A stretch of DNA of 64,000 nt from Janthinobacterium sp. 64 (GTDB taxonomy: Bacteria > Pseudomonadota > Gammaproteobacteria > Burkholderiales > Burkholderiaceae_D). This document shows positions 45,186 through 53,858 of this stretch, one piece after another. The stretch covers positions 2,418,001-2,482,000 of the forward strand of contig NZ_PHUG01000001.1 in NCBI RefSeq assembly GCF_002813325.1, read 5' to 3'. The notes under the pieces are model-generated. The model was not told the DNA's origin, did not search any database, and worked only from the letters and a program-made list of their open reading frames with translations. The number at the start of each line of letters is the position of its first letter. The stretch's first letter is position 1. The position numbers and the translations under genes are program-made.

Positions 45186-45215
45186 AAAAGGAAACGGCGG
45201 CATTGCGCCGCCGTT
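45186..45215 (-). terminator. Rho-independent terminator of the candidate small RNA
   Basis: On the - strand AACGGCGGC (45215-45207) and GCCGCCGTT (45201-45193) form a perfect 9-bp stem with loop GCAAT, followed by TCCTTTTG. On the + strand no T-run follows, so it works for the - strand. Confidence 0.65.
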
Positions 45216-45357
45216 CCCAAGCCCCATCGGGACTTCAGTGAGGAATGTAAATTCACTCAAAACCACATCTGCGATGCGGCGAGTAGTTCCAAGACCTGCC
45301 AATCAAGTTAGTACTGACAACATAGTTGATATATCGCCCCTCCTTGAAAAGAACTAC
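45186..45357 (-). ncRNA. Candidate small RNA, about 170 nt
   Basis: The unit is defined by a promoter at 45364-45391 and the terminator at 45186-45215, giving a transcript of about 172 nt. Near its 5' end is AAGGAGGGG (45345-45337), followed after about 13 nt by ATG with only six codons before a stop (MLSVLT). It could be a regulatory RNA or a leader with a very short peptide; no longer open frame starts in it with a good site. It does not match an RNA family I know. Confidence 0.35.
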
Positions 45358-45363
45358 GCTTTC

Positions 45364-45391
45364 ACTATAGCCCAAGCAGCCCCATTTTCAA
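45364..45391 (-). promoter_or_regulatory. Sigma-70-type promoter of the candidate small RNA
   Basis: On the - strand TTGAAA (45391-45386), a 16-nt spacer and TATAGT (45369-45364). Both hexamers match the consensus at four or five of six positions. It lies 65 nt after the sppA stop and reads away from it in the same direction. Confidence 0.5.
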
Positions 45392-45456
45392 GTCAATTTA
45401 CCACCTTATTGAAAATCATTCTCGACTGGCTTGCCCGTCAGCCAACAGTGATATCC

Positions 45457-46458
45457 TTATCGCAACGCCGGCTGTGACTGCTGCACGGCTGCCTTCATGG
45501 CACCTGCGCCCATGGCGGCGCCAAATTTCTTCAGGACCCGCTCCGGCAAGCCTTCATGCTGCGTGTAGTCGACGATGTCTTCCGCCTTGACGACGTCGCG
45601 CGCCACGCTGTCGACCGTGCCGAAATCGTCGGCCAGGCCCATTTCCACGGCTTTCGCGCCCGTCCAGTACAGGCCCGAGAAGGTCTCCGGCGTTTCCTTC
45701 AGGCGCTTGCCCCGTCCCGTGCGCACCACGTCGATGAATTGCTGGTGGATTTCATTGAGCATGCCTTGCGCATACGCCTTGTGCTTTTCCGTCAGGGGGC
45801 TGAACGGGTCCATGAAGCCCTTGTTCTCGCCCGCCGTCAGCAAACGGCGCTCGACGCCCACCTTTTCCATCACGCCCGTAAAGCCGAAGCCATCCATCAG
45901 CACGCCGATGGAACCGACCACGCTGGCCTTGTTGACGTAGATGCGGTCGGCGGCGGCGGCGATGTAATAGCCGCCCGAGGCGCACATTTCATCGACCACC
46001 ACATATAAAGGCTTGTCCGGATAGCCCTTGCGCAGGCGCTGCATCTCGTCGACGATCATGCCCGCCTGCACGGGACTGCCGCCCGGACTATTAATATGCA
46101 GCACCACGGCCACGGAGCCGGCATCGGAAAATGCCTTGTCCAGCGCGGGGATGACGACGGCGGCCGAGCCGCTGCCTTCGGACTCGATGGCGCCGCTGAT
46201 GTCGATCAGGGCCGTGTGGCGGCCCAGGGTTTCGCTGTCATCGGCCGTGTTGTAATCATAAAACACCCACAGGGCGAACAGCACGATCAACAGGCCGAAC
46301 ACCTTGAAAAAGATGCTCCAGCGGCGGTGCGCGCGTTGCTCTTGCAAAGTGGCAAATACCAGCTTTTCCAGCACGTCGCGCTCCCAGTGTCCCGCAGGGG
46401 CGCCGTGGCCGGCGGCTGGCGCGCTGCTGTCCAGCTTGTCATTCGTGTTATCGCTCAT
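45457..46458 (-). CDS. sppA: Signal peptide peptidase SppA (S49 family)
   Basis: A 333-residue membrane serine protease that breaks down cleaved signal peptides. A membrane helix lies near residues 50-68 (FKVFGLLIVLFALWVFYD). The protease domain has INSPGGSPVQAGMIVDEM, the catalytic-Ser segment MCASGGYYIAAAADRIYVNK and ASVVGSIGVLMDGFGFTG. This is the short (single-domain) SppA form. It lies 17 nt downstream of the Rieske gene, in a likely operon HAD-Rieske-sppA with rluC just before. Confidence 0.92.
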   Translation of the reverse strand: MSDNTNDKLDSSAPAAGHGAPAGHWERDVLEKLVFATLQEQRAHRRWSIFFKVFGLLIVLFALWVFYDYNTADDSETLGRHTALIDISGAIESEGSGSAAVVIPALDKAFSDAGSVAVVLHINSPGGSPVQAGMIVDEMQRLRKGYPDKPLYVVVDEMCASGGYYIAAAADRIYVNKASVVGSIGVLMDGFGFTGVMEKVGVERRLLTAGENKGFMDPFSPLTEKHKAYAQGMLNEIHQQFIDVVRTGRGKRLKETPETFSGLYWTGAKAVEMGLADDFGTVDSVARDVVKAEDIVDYTQHEGLPERVLKKFGAAMGAGAMKAAVQQSQPALR

Positions 46459-46475
46459 GGTTCACTTTGCTTAAA

Positions 46476-46859
46476 TTACAATAAGGCCGGCAGCGGCTGG
46501 ACATACTCATCGGGCTGCCAGTACAGCTGGCCATCGCGCTCGCTCACGGGTATCGGACGCAAGCGTCCACCCTTGCAGGGGCCGCCCGCGCACAAGCCGC
46601 TCTCCGGCACATAGATGGCGCCATGCGTCGAACACATCAGGTACAAGCCGCTGGACTCGAAAAACTCGCCCTCGGCCCAGTCCAGTTCGATCGGCACGTG
46701 GGCGCAGCGGTTCAAGTAGCCATATGCCTTGCCGCCGTGGCGCACGACAAAGCCCGTGGTCGCTTCGCCACCGGCCGAGACGGGAAAGCGCACGCCCTTG
46801 CCGCCATCGGCCACCGCGTCGGCGGCACAAATCAACACTTCCACAACATCGCTCATCAT
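46476..46859 (-). CDS. Rieske [2Fe-2S] domain protein
   Basis: A 127-residue stand-alone Rieske ferredoxin-like protein. The cluster ligands are visible: CAHVP (C-x-H, near residue 53) and CSTHG (C-x-x-H, near residue 77) separated by 17 residues. No signal peptide, so cytoplasmic. ATG 46859 overlaps the TGA of the phosphatase gene (ATGA); ATG 46856 is equally possible. A longer reading to 46922 lies inside the phosphatase gene. The partner that accepts its electrons is not known. Confidence 0.88.
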   Translation of the reverse strand: MMSDVVEVLICAADAVADGGKGVRFPVSAGGEATTGFVVRHGGKAYGYLNRCAHVPIELDWAEGEFFESSGLYLMCSTHGAIYVPESGLCAGGPCKGGRLRPIPVSERDGQLYWQPDEYVQPLPALL

Positions 46860-47515
46860 GCGTGCTCGCTCAGCCATTGGTGCAGATCGGCCACCGTGGC
46901 GGCCGAATACAGGGGATTGCAAGCTTGCAACTGCTCCACAGGATGCGCCCCATACTCTACGGCAACACCGGCCGCGCCTGCATTGTTTGCCATCAACAAA
47001 TCATGACTGGTGTCGCCGATCATCACGGTGCGGCGCATATCCTGCCCCAGTTCGCGCGTCAGTTCCTGCAGCATGGCCGGATGGGGCTTGGAAAACGTTT
47101 CATCGGCGCAGCGCGTCGCATCGAACAGCGACAGCAGCTTGACGGCATTCAGCGAACGATTCAGGCCGACACGGCTCTTGCCCGTGGCCACCGCCAGAAA
47201 GTACGCTTGCTGCGACAGTTCCTGCAACATTTCCTGTACGCCGGGAAACAGGGTCAGCTCATGGTCGCGCGACAGGTAGTGATAGCGGTAGCGCTCGGCC
47301 ATGCGCGCATGGAATTTCGGCTCCACATCGGGCATCACCAGCTGCATCGCTTCCTGCAAGCCCAGGCCGATCACGTGCGAAGCGAGCAACTCGGTGGGAA
47401 TGGGCAAGCCCAGGTCTTTCGCCGACGCCTGGATGCACTTGACGATGGTCGAGGTACTGTCTATCAGGGTACCGTCCCAATCGAAGACGATCAGATCAAA
47501 TTGCTTTCTTGCCAT
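46856..47515 (-). CDS. HAD-IA family hydrolase (phosphoglycolate-phosphatase-like)
   Basis: A 219-residue HAD-superfamily phosphatase. All four motifs are visible: I FDWDGTLIDS, II AVATGKSRVGL, III SKPHPAM and IV VMIGDTSHDLLMANNAGAA. The alpha-helical cap between motifs I and II is of the IA type. The length and motifs fit Gph/PGP-like enzymes, but the substrate cannot be told. ATG 47515 is chosen; the frame is open upstream to 47590 without similarity. It lies downstream of rluC and is coupled to the Rieske gene. Confidence 0.9.
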   Translation of the reverse strand: MARKQFDLIVFDWDGTLIDSTSTIVKCIQASAKDLGLPIPTELLASHVIGLGLQEAMQLVMPDVEPKFHARMAERYRYHYLSRDHELTLFPGVQEMLQELSQQAYFLAVATGKSRVGLNRSLNAVKLLSLFDATRCADETFSKPHPAMLQELTRELGQDMRRTVMIGDTSHDLLMANNAGAAGVAVEYGAHPVEQLQACNPLYSAATVADLHQWLSEHA

Positions 47516-47605
47516 GTTTCCCGACGGCAAAGCCGCCGGCTCCTTGAGAATGAATGATGGCGACTGACTACCTTGTGAGTAGTGTCGCACGCACGCGATG
47601 CAGAG

Positions 47606-48601
47606 CTATCGTGCGGCAACGGCCAATGGTTTGCCCAAGCTTACCAAGAAACGCTCGCATTCAGCAGCCAGCGGCGCATTCAGAGTCATCGTCTTGCCCG
47701 TTTCCGGATGCGTAAACGTGATCTGGTGCGCGTGCAGGAACATGCGTTTCAGGGCGCCGCGCGTGCTGTCGGCTTTCAACAGGGCACGGTTGAGAGCAAA
47801 GTCGCCATATTTATCGTCGCCCGCGATGGGGAAACCGGACGAAGACAGGTGCACGCGGATCTGGTGCGTGCGTCCCGTCTTCAATTCCGCTTCCAGCAAG
47901 GCAAAGTTGTGATATTTATGCAACAGTGAAAACACCGTGTGCGACGCCAGGCCATCGGCTTGCACGGCCACCCGGCGCTCGCCCTCGGCCGTCGTATATT
48001 TGTGCAATGGCAACTTGATATGCTGGCGCGCATTCTTCCAGTCGCCGGCCACCAGCACCAGGTAGCGCTTGTCCGTGACCCCGTCGCGCATCTGTTCGTG
48101 CAAGTTCGTCAACGCGGAACGTTTCTTCGCCAGCAACAGCAAGCCGGACGTGTCGCGGTCCAGGCGGTGCACCAGTTCCAAAAACTTGGCGTCGGGGCGC
48201 GAGGCGCGCAATTGCTCGATCACGCCGAACGAGACGCCCGAGCCGCCGTGCACGGCCACACCGGCCGGCTTGTCGATGACGAGCAGCTGCGCATCTTCGA
48301 AGATGATCGAAAATTCGGCCGCTGGCGCGCCCGTGGGGGCCTTTTCGGCCACGCGCACGGGTGGAATGCGCACCACGTCGCCGGCGGCGAGACGGTACAG
48401 CTGATCGATACGGCCTTTATTAACCCGCACTTCTCCCGATCGCAAGATCCGGTAGATGTGGCTTTTAGGCACTCCCTTGCACACTCTTAATAAGTAGTTG
48501 TCGATGCGCTGGCCTGCTTCCTCTTCGGCGATCGTTACGAATTGGGCTTGCGGCTGAACCGGGGGTGTTGAAGGGGGAACAACATCTTTTTGACTCTTCA
48601 T
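47606..48601 (-). CDS. rluC: 23S rRNA pseudouridine(955/2504/2580) synthase RluC
   Basis: RluC makes three pseudouridines in 23S rRNA. The 331-residue product has an N-terminal S4 domain (RIDNYLLRVCKGVPKSHIYR, ILRSGEVRVNKGRI) and a RluA-family catalytic domain with LVHRLDRDTSGLLLLAKKRS, where the Asp is catalytic, and LKTGRTHQIRVHLSSSGFP. It is divergent from rne across 697 nt, the same neighbourhood seen in E. coli (rne-rluC). Confidence 0.93.
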   Translation of the reverse strand: MKSQKDVVPPSTPPVQPQAQFVTIAEEEAGQRIDNYLLRVCKGVPKSHIYRILRSGEVRVNKGRIDQLYRLAAGDVVRIPPVRVAEKAPTGAPAAEFSIIFEDAQLLVIDKPAGVAVHGGSGVSFGVIEQLRASRPDAKFLELVHRLDRDTSGLLLLAKKRSALTNLHEQMRDGVTDKRYLVLVAGDWKNARQHIKLPLHKYTTAEGERRVAVQADGLASHTVFSLLHKYHNFALLEAELKTGRTHQIRVHLSSSGFPIAGDDKYGDFALNRALLKADSTRGALKRMFLHAHQITFTHPETGKTMTLNAPLAAECERFLVSLGKPLAVAAR

Positions 48602-49298
48602 TTACTATGTCTTCCCAGAAATCTCTCTAAGTCCTTCATTTTGAATATATAATTGTTTTTGCTGCGGCCCTGGCTGCTGCGAGTGTAAGAATAAAAGCAC
48701 ATTTTACACAGGGGCGTCTCCACCGGCCTCGCCAAATTGCAAATTCGGTGGAAAAAAATGTATATGCACCATCCCTGCGCGAATCAAGGTTGCACCGTAG
48801 TTGTAATCGGATAACGCGTGGAGATGCAGAAGTGAGTGTGGGATTATAAGGATAAGTACCCGTTAGCGCGACTTATCGAGTCGGGCTCGCGGGTTGATGA
48901 AGTTGATAACGCTTGCCGTTTTCGCCAAACCCCGTATGTGGCCAAATACTGAGGGTTGTCGATGATAGGCTGAGGCCAAGCCTCGCCATCGCGATCCCTG
49001 TAATGAGCCGGCTAACGATTTTGGCTCTGAATTTGCTGACCACTTGCATTCTCTGCCCCCGATGCAGTTCATTCTCATCCGGGCTGTTTCAGATGAGTTG
49101 CAAGTGTCCTGTGCACTCGGCATGACGATTGACCTCACCGCGCCTGTTGCGGCCGTAACGCATATCTCGTACGCGTTGTTGCTCCGCACGCCTGGGCATT
49201 TCCCCCGCCAACACTCCCGTTCTCGCATATATCCCTGTACTTTCGCCGCTTCCCCGGAAGCGGCTTTGAGATGGCCTACGGGTCGCGGAGTTATAAAA
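48602..49298 (+). promoter_or_regulatory. rluC-rne intergenic region; probable long rne leader
   Basis: No protein gene is supported in these 697 nt; the open + frame from 49044 is continuous with rne but has no ribosome binding site. A possible rne promoter is TTGCAA (48737-48742), 18 nt, TATATG (48761-48766), which would give a leader of about 525 nt. A hairpin GCCGCTT/AAGCGGC (49245-49264) lies 34 nt before the rne ATG, and GGAG (49287-49290) is the ribosome binding site. In E. coli a structured 361-nt rne leader mediates autoregulation by RNase E; the same role is inferred here. Confidence 0.4.
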
Positions 49299-52200
49299 AT
49301 GAAACGCATGTTGTTTAATGCCACGCAGCAAGAAGAACTGCGCGTAGCGATTGTCGACGGACAAAAACTGATCGACATCGATATCGAGACAGCCGGGCGC
49401 GAACAGCGCAAATCCAACATCTACAAGGGCGTCATCACGCGTATCGAGCCATCGCTCGAAGCGTGCTTCGTCAGCTATGGCGAAGACCGCCACGGCTTCC
49501 TGCCTTTCAAGGAAGTTGCCCGCACGTATTTCCGCGAAGGCGTCGACGTGCGTAACGCTTCCGTCAAGGAAGCGCTGCGCGAAGGCCAGGAAATCATGGT
49601 GCAAGTGGAAAAGGAAGAGCGCGGCAACAAGGGTGCTGCCCTGACCTCGTTCGTTTCGCTGGCCGGCCGTTACCTGGTCTTGATGCCGAACAACCCGCGT
49701 GGCGGTGGCGTATCGCGCCGCGTGGAAGGTGAAGAGCGCCAGGAATTGCGCGAAACCATGGATAAACTGGACTTGCCAGCTGGCATGTCCGTCATTGCCC
49801 GCACGGCAGGCATCGGCCGCAACGTCGATGAACTGCAGTGGGACTTGAATTACCTGATGCAACTGTGGCGCGCCATCGAAGGCGCCGGCAAGTCGGCCAA
49901 CGGCGCTTTCCTGATCTACCAGGAATCGTCGCTCGTCATCCGCGCCATCCGCGACTACTTCCAGCCCGACATCGGCGAGATCCTGATCGACACCGACGAG
50001 ATCTACGACCAGGCGCACCAGTTCATGAGCCACGTGATGCCCGACATGGTGCACCGCGTAAAACGCTACAGCGACGACGTGCCGCTGTTCTCGCGCTTCC
50101 AGATCGAACACCAGATCGAAACGGCGTACAGCCGCACCGTGCCGCTGCCATCGGGCGGCGCCATCGTGATCGACCACACCGAAGCGCTGGTGTCCGTCGA
50201 CGTCAACTCGGCCCGCGCCACGCGCGGCTCGGACATCGAGACGACCGCCTTCAACACCAACTGCGAAGCGGCCGAAGAAGTGGCCCGCCAGCTGCGCTTG
50301 CGCGACTTGGGCGGCTTGATCGTCATCGACTTCATCGACATGGAAGTGGCGAAGAACCAGCGCGAAGTGGAACAGCGTTTGAAAGATGCGCTGCACCATG
50401 ACCGTGCCCGCGTGCAAATGGGCAAGATTTCGCGCTTCGGCCTGATGGAACTGTCGCGCCAGCGCCTGCGCCCTTCGCTGTCCGAAGGCTCGCACGTGAC
50501 GTGCCCGCGCTGCTCCGGCACCGGCCACATCCGCGATACGGAATCGTCCGCCCTGCAGGTGCTGCGCATCATCCAGGAAGAGGCGATGAAGGAAAACTCG
50601 GCCACCATCCACGTGCAAGTGCCCGTGGACGTGGGCGCCTTCCTGCTCAACGAAAAGCGCGGCGAAGTGCTGAAGATCGAAAACCGCCACCGCATTGCCG
50701 TGATCCTGATCCCGAACAAGCATCTGGAAACGCCGCATTACAAGCTGGAACGCATCAAGCACGACGATCCGCGTCTGGAAGACAGCCAGGCCAGCTACAA
50801 CCTGGCCGAAAGCGCTGAAACCGACATGGCTTACAGCAAGCGCCAGAAGGAAGAAGCCAAGCCGCGCCAGGAAGCCGTCGTCAAGACGATCACCCCTGAC
50901 CAGCCGGCACCGCTGGTCGAGCGCAAGCCCGTCGAAGCGAAACCGGCTCCAGTGGCCGCGCCTGCCGCACCACAGGGCCTGATCGCCAAGATCATCAGCT
51001 TCTTCACCGGCGCTCCGGCACCGGTGGCACCAGCGCCCGCTCCTGTCGCTCCAGCCAAGCCGGCCGGCGCCGACCGTGGCGACCGCAACAGCCGTGGCCC
51101 GCGTGGCCGTGGCCGCAACGGCAAGCCTGGCCGCGAAGAACGCGAACCAGGCCAGGCCCGTCCAGCCCTGGACGACGCTGCCAAGGAAGCGGAAGCACTG
51201 GAAAAGGCGGCCCGTCCGCCACGCCCACCGCGTCCGCCACGCGAACCGCGTGAAGCGCGCGAAGGTGGCGATGCAACGGCGGCACCACGCGAACGCGGCG
51301 AGCGTCCGGAACGCGCGGAACGTCCTGAGCGCGCAGAGCGCCCGGAACGCGCCGAACGTCCGCCACGCCAGCCACGCGAAGGCCGCGAACCACGCGCCGA
51401 CAAGGCTGTTGTTGCTGAAGTGAAAGCTGACGAGCTGGCCCTGGTTGGCGCCACCGCCAGCGCGGTCAATGTGGTCGTGGCGTCAAACGGCCCTGAATCG
51501 GACGCCGCACCGGCCAACCTGCTGAAAGCGCCGGTCAATGCCGGTCCTGAAGGCGAAGAGTCGGAAAGCGACGTGGAAGGCGAAGAACCGCGCCGCCGCC
51601 GTCGTCGTGGTGGCCGCAACCGCAACCGCCGCGACCGCGAAACGGGCGAGCTGATCGAATCGGCAAATGGTGACAACGAAGGCCAGGACGCACCAGCGAT
51701 CAGCTTTACGGTCGCTCCGGCGCCGGAAGCGGCAACGGATGCCGCTCCGGTCGCCGTCGTGGCTGCCGCCGCTGTCGTGGCCGTCGCTGCGCCAGTGGAA
51801 GCTGCCGTCGTGGCTGAAGTCGTGGAAGTGGTCGAAGTGGTGGAAGTGGCCAAGGTTGAAGAAGCCGCCCCTGCCGCGGAAGTGATCGTACCGCCAGCCC
51901 CTGTGGAGCCCGTCGTTGCTGCAGCGCAAGCTGAACCAGCCGCTGCCGAACCGGCACCAGCTGCCGAGTACAGCTTCGCCGAGAAAGCGGAAGTTGCACC
52001 AGCACCTGCTCCAGCGGAAGTCATCGTCGAAGCGGCGCCAGTCGTTGAAACGGTTGCTGTCGTGGAAACCGTCGCTGTGGTGGAAGAAGTTCCAGCAGCA
52101 GCGCCAGTCGCCGAAGCGGCACCGGCCGTGGTGGAAGCTGCCCCGGTAGTTGCCGAAGTTGCGCCAGCTCCTGTTCCTGTTCCTGCCGCTGCTCCGGCAC

Positions 52201-52409
52201 CGGCAGCACCAGTGGCCGCGCCGCTGGACTTGAACGCGGTGCTCGGTTCGGCCGGTCTGACCCTGGCTGCCACCGATCCGGAAAAACTGCGCCTGGCGCA
52301 GGAAGCGGCCGCCAAGGCAGTCGCTCCCGTGCGCAAGCCGCGCGAACGCAAGCCATTGCCGCCGCAATCGGATGAGCCGTTGATCCAGGTCAACACGCAG
52401 CGTCCATAA
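49299..52409 (+). CDS. rne: Ribonuclease E
   Basis: RNase E is the main endonuclease for mRNA decay and rRNA/tRNA processing. The 1036-residue product has the catalytic half at about residues 1-510: MKRMLFNATQQEELRVAIVD, S1 domain (SNIYKGVITRIEPSLEACFV), DNase I-like part with VSVDVNSARATRGSD and GGLIVIDFIDME (Mg-binding Asp), and the zinc-link motif TCPRCSGTGH near residue 400. The C-terminal half is low complexity: Arg/Pro-rich with tandem ERPERA repeats (about residues 668-690), an RRRRRGGRNRNRRDR segment near residue 768, and then Ala/Val/Pro/Glu-rich sequence. It ends with a conserved-looking LNAVLGSAGLTLA. ATG 49299 is used as it fits the family start. Confidence 0.96.
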   Translation: MKRMLFNATQQEELRVAIVDGQKLIDIDIETAGREQRKSNIYKGVITRIEPSLEACFVSYGEDRHGFLPFKEVARTYFREGVDVRNASVKEALREGQEIMVQVEKEERGNKGAALTSFVSLAGRYLVLMPNNPRGGGVSRRVEGEERQELRETMDKLDLPAGMSVIARTAGIGRNVDELQWDLNYLMQLWRAIEGAGKSANGAFLIYQESSLVIRAIRDYFQPDIGEILIDTDEIYDQAHQFMSHVMPDMVHRVKRYSDDVPLFSRFQIEHQIETAYSRTVPLPSGGAIVIDHTEALVSVDVNSARATRGSDIETTAFNTNCEAAEEVARQLRLRDLGGLIVIDFIDMEVAKNQREVEQRLKDALHHDRARVQMGKISRFGLMELSRQRLRPSLSEGSHVTCPRCSGTGHIRDTESSALQVLRIIQEEAMKENSATIHVQVPVDVGAFLLNEKRGEVLKIENRHRIAVILIPNKHLETPHYKLERIKHDDPRLEDSQASYNLAESAETDMAYSKRQKEEAKPRQEAVVKTITPDQPAPLVERKPVEAKPAPVAAPAAPQGLIAKIISFFTGAPAPVAPAPAPVAPAKPAGADRGDRNSRGPRGRGRNGKPGREEREPGQARPALDDAAKEAEALEKAARPPRPPRPPREPREAREGGDATAAPRERGERPERAERPERAERPERAERPPRQPREGREPRADKAVVAEVKADELALVGATASAVNVVVASNGPESDAAPANLLKAPVNAGPEGEESESDVEGEEPRRRRRRGGRNRNRRDRETGELIESANGDNEGQDAPAISFTVAPAPEAATDAAPVAVVAAAAVVAVAAPVEAAVVAEVVEVVEVVEVAKVEEAAPAAEVIVPPAPVEPVVAAAQAEPAAAEPAPAAEYSFAEKAEVAPAPAPAEVIVEAAPVVETVAVVETVAVVEEVPAAAPVAEAAPAVVEAAPVVAEVAPAPVPVPAAAPAPAAPVAAPLDLNAVLGSAGLTLAATDPEKLRLAQEAAAKAVAPVRKPRERKPLPPQSDEPLIQVNTQRP
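51298..51363 (+). repeat. Tandem hexapeptide-coding repeat in rne
   Basis: About four units of an 18-nt repeat coding for ERPERA lie in the scaffold half of RNase E. The units differ mainly at third codon positions, so the peptide, not only the DNA, is kept. Confidence 0.7.
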
Positions 52410-52441
52410 GCGGGCCGGGTTCGCCCAGCCGCCAATGATGA

Positions 52442-52469
52442 AAGGGGAAGCTCAGGCTTCCCCTTTTTT
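52442..52469 (+). terminator. Rho-independent terminator of rne
   Basis: AAGGGGAAGC (52442-52451) and GCTTCCCCTT (52456-52465) form a perfect 10-bp stem with loop TCAG, and the T-run continues to 52469. Confidence 0.9.
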
Positions 52470-52497
52470 ACGTCCACTTTTTTGCCAGCCATCCGCC

Positions 52498-53829
52498 ATG
52501 CACGAGCACGCCTCTCCTTCCCCCGTCAGCCTGCGCAGCGCCTTCTGGTACTGGCTCAAGCTGGGCTGCGTCAGCTTTGGCGGCCCGGCCGGGCAAATCG
52601 CCATGATGCATGCGGAACTGGTGGAAAAACGGCGCTGGATTTCCGAACAGCGTTTCCTGCACGCCCTTAACTACTGCATGCTGCTGCCGGGGCCGGAAGC
52701 GACCCAGCTGGCCATCTACATCGGCTGGCTGATGCACCGCACGCGCGGCGCGCTGGTGGCGGGCCTGCTGTTTTTGCTGCCCTCGCTGCTGCTGCTGATC
52801 GCCCTGTCCTGGCTGTACATGGCGTATGGCCACGTGGGCGCCATCGCCGGCATCCTGTACGGCATCAAGCCGGCCGTCGTCGCCATCGTGCTGGCGGCCG
52901 CCTGGCGCCTGGGCCGACGCACCTTGCGCAGTCCCGGCCTGATCGCCATCGCGGCGGTCGCATTTGTCGCCATCGCCGCGCTACGGCTGCCATTTCCGCT
53001 GATCGTGCTCGCTGCCGCCCTGCTGGGCATGGCGGGCGGGCGCTGGCTGCCGGCCCAATTCCATACCGGCGCCACGGGGCACGGTGGCGCGGCCCGCTAC
53101 GGCGCCGCCCTGATCGATGACGACACGCCCACGCCGGAGCACGCGCAGCTCAAATGGCCGCGCCTGCTGGCCACGGCCGCCGTGGGCCTGGCGCTGGCCT
53201 TCTTCACCTGGCTGGGCCTGGCGCTGGCGGGCGGTGCGGACCAGCCGCTGGCGCAGATGGGCGTGTTTTTCAGCAAGGCCGCCCTGCTGACGTTCGGCGG
53301 CGCGTATGCCGTGCTGCCCTATCTGGTGCAAGGCGCCGCCGACCATTACCACTGGATCACGAGCGCGCAGATGATGGATGGCCTGGCGCTGGGCGAAACG
53401 ACGCCCGGCCCCCTGATCATGATCGTCGCCTTCATCGGCTTTGTCGGCGGCTGGAGCCATGCCGTGACGGGAGAACAGCTGTGGCTGGCGGGCATATGCG
53501 GCGCGTTCGTCGCCAGCTGGTTTACTTTCCTGCCCTCGTTTATCTTCATCCTGGCCGGCGCGCCGCTGGTGGAGGCGTCGCGCGGCAATCTGCGCCTGAG
53601 CGCGCCCCTGACGGCCATTTCGGCGGCCGTGGTCGGCGTCATCGCCAGCCTGGCCCTGTTCTTTGGCCGCCACGTCTTCTGGCAAGCAAACCCGCTGCCG
53701 CACTGGGATTGGCTGGCGATGCTCATCGCGCTGGCGGCCGGCGTGGCGCTGATCCGGTTTCAAGTGGGCACCATCAAATTGCTGCTCGCCTGTGCCATCT
53801 TCGGCCTCGTGCTATCGTATCTGCCTTGA
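52498..53829 (+). CDS. chrA: Chromate efflux transporter ChrA (CHR family)
   Basis: A 443-residue membrane protein of the two-domain CHR family, expected to export chromate. Each half has the CHR signature: WLKLGCVSFGGPAGQIAMMH (residues about 16-35) and FFSKAALLTFGGAYAVLPYL (about 258-277), each followed by a PGPEATQ/TTPGPLIM-type motif (LLPGPEATQLAIYIGWL; LGETTPGPLIMIVAFIGFVG). Around 10 membrane segments. ATG 52498 is chosen; the upstream frame contains the rne terminator. moaA follows 29 nt later. Confidence 0.93.
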   Translation: MHEHASPSPVSLRSAFWYWLKLGCVSFGGPAGQIAMMHAELVEKRRWISEQRFLHALNYCMLLPGPEATQLAIYIGWLMHRTRGALVAGLLFLLPSLLLLIALSWLYMAYGHVGAIAGILYGIKPAVVAIVLAAAWRLGRRTLRSPGLIAIAAVAFVAIAALRLPFPLIVLAAALLGMAGGRWLPAQFHTGATGHGGAARYGAALIDDDTPTPEHAQLKWPRLLATAAVGLALAFFTWLGLALAGGADQPLAQMGVFFSKAALLTFGGAYAVLPYLVQGAADHYHWITSAQMMDGLALGETTPGPLIMIVAFIGFVGGWSHAVTGEQLWLAGICGAFVASWFTFLPSFIFILAGAPLVEASRGNLRLSAPLTAISAAVVGVIASLALFFGRHVFWQANPLPHWDWLAMLIALAAGVALIRFQVGTIKLLLACAIFGLVLSYLP

Positions 53830-53858
53830 CCGATTTAACGTAAGTGGTATCACCTTTC

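Larger units (their letters stand above)
45079..45456. other. Intergenic region with a candidate small RNA
   Basis: This 378-nt gap holds no convincing protein gene; + strand readings here lack a ribosome binding site. The - strand has a promoter, a ribosome-binding-like sequence and a terminator, listed separately. The part next to the unknown gene (45079-45185) shows nothing I can name. Confidence 0.5.

Noticed and set aside
45238..45477. 79-residue + strand open frame between the small unknown gene and sppA
   Set aside because: No ribosome binding site, no similarity, overlaps the sppA end and lies opposite the promoter-terminator unit on the other strand.
49044..49298. In-frame upstream extension of rne by 85 residues
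   Set aside because: The family start MKRMLFNA is at 49299 with GGAG upstream; the extension has no similarity and lies in the probable leader.
53830..53858. Molybdenum cofactor riboswitch upstream of moaA
   Set aside because: The gap to chrA is only 29 nt, far too short for that riboswitch.
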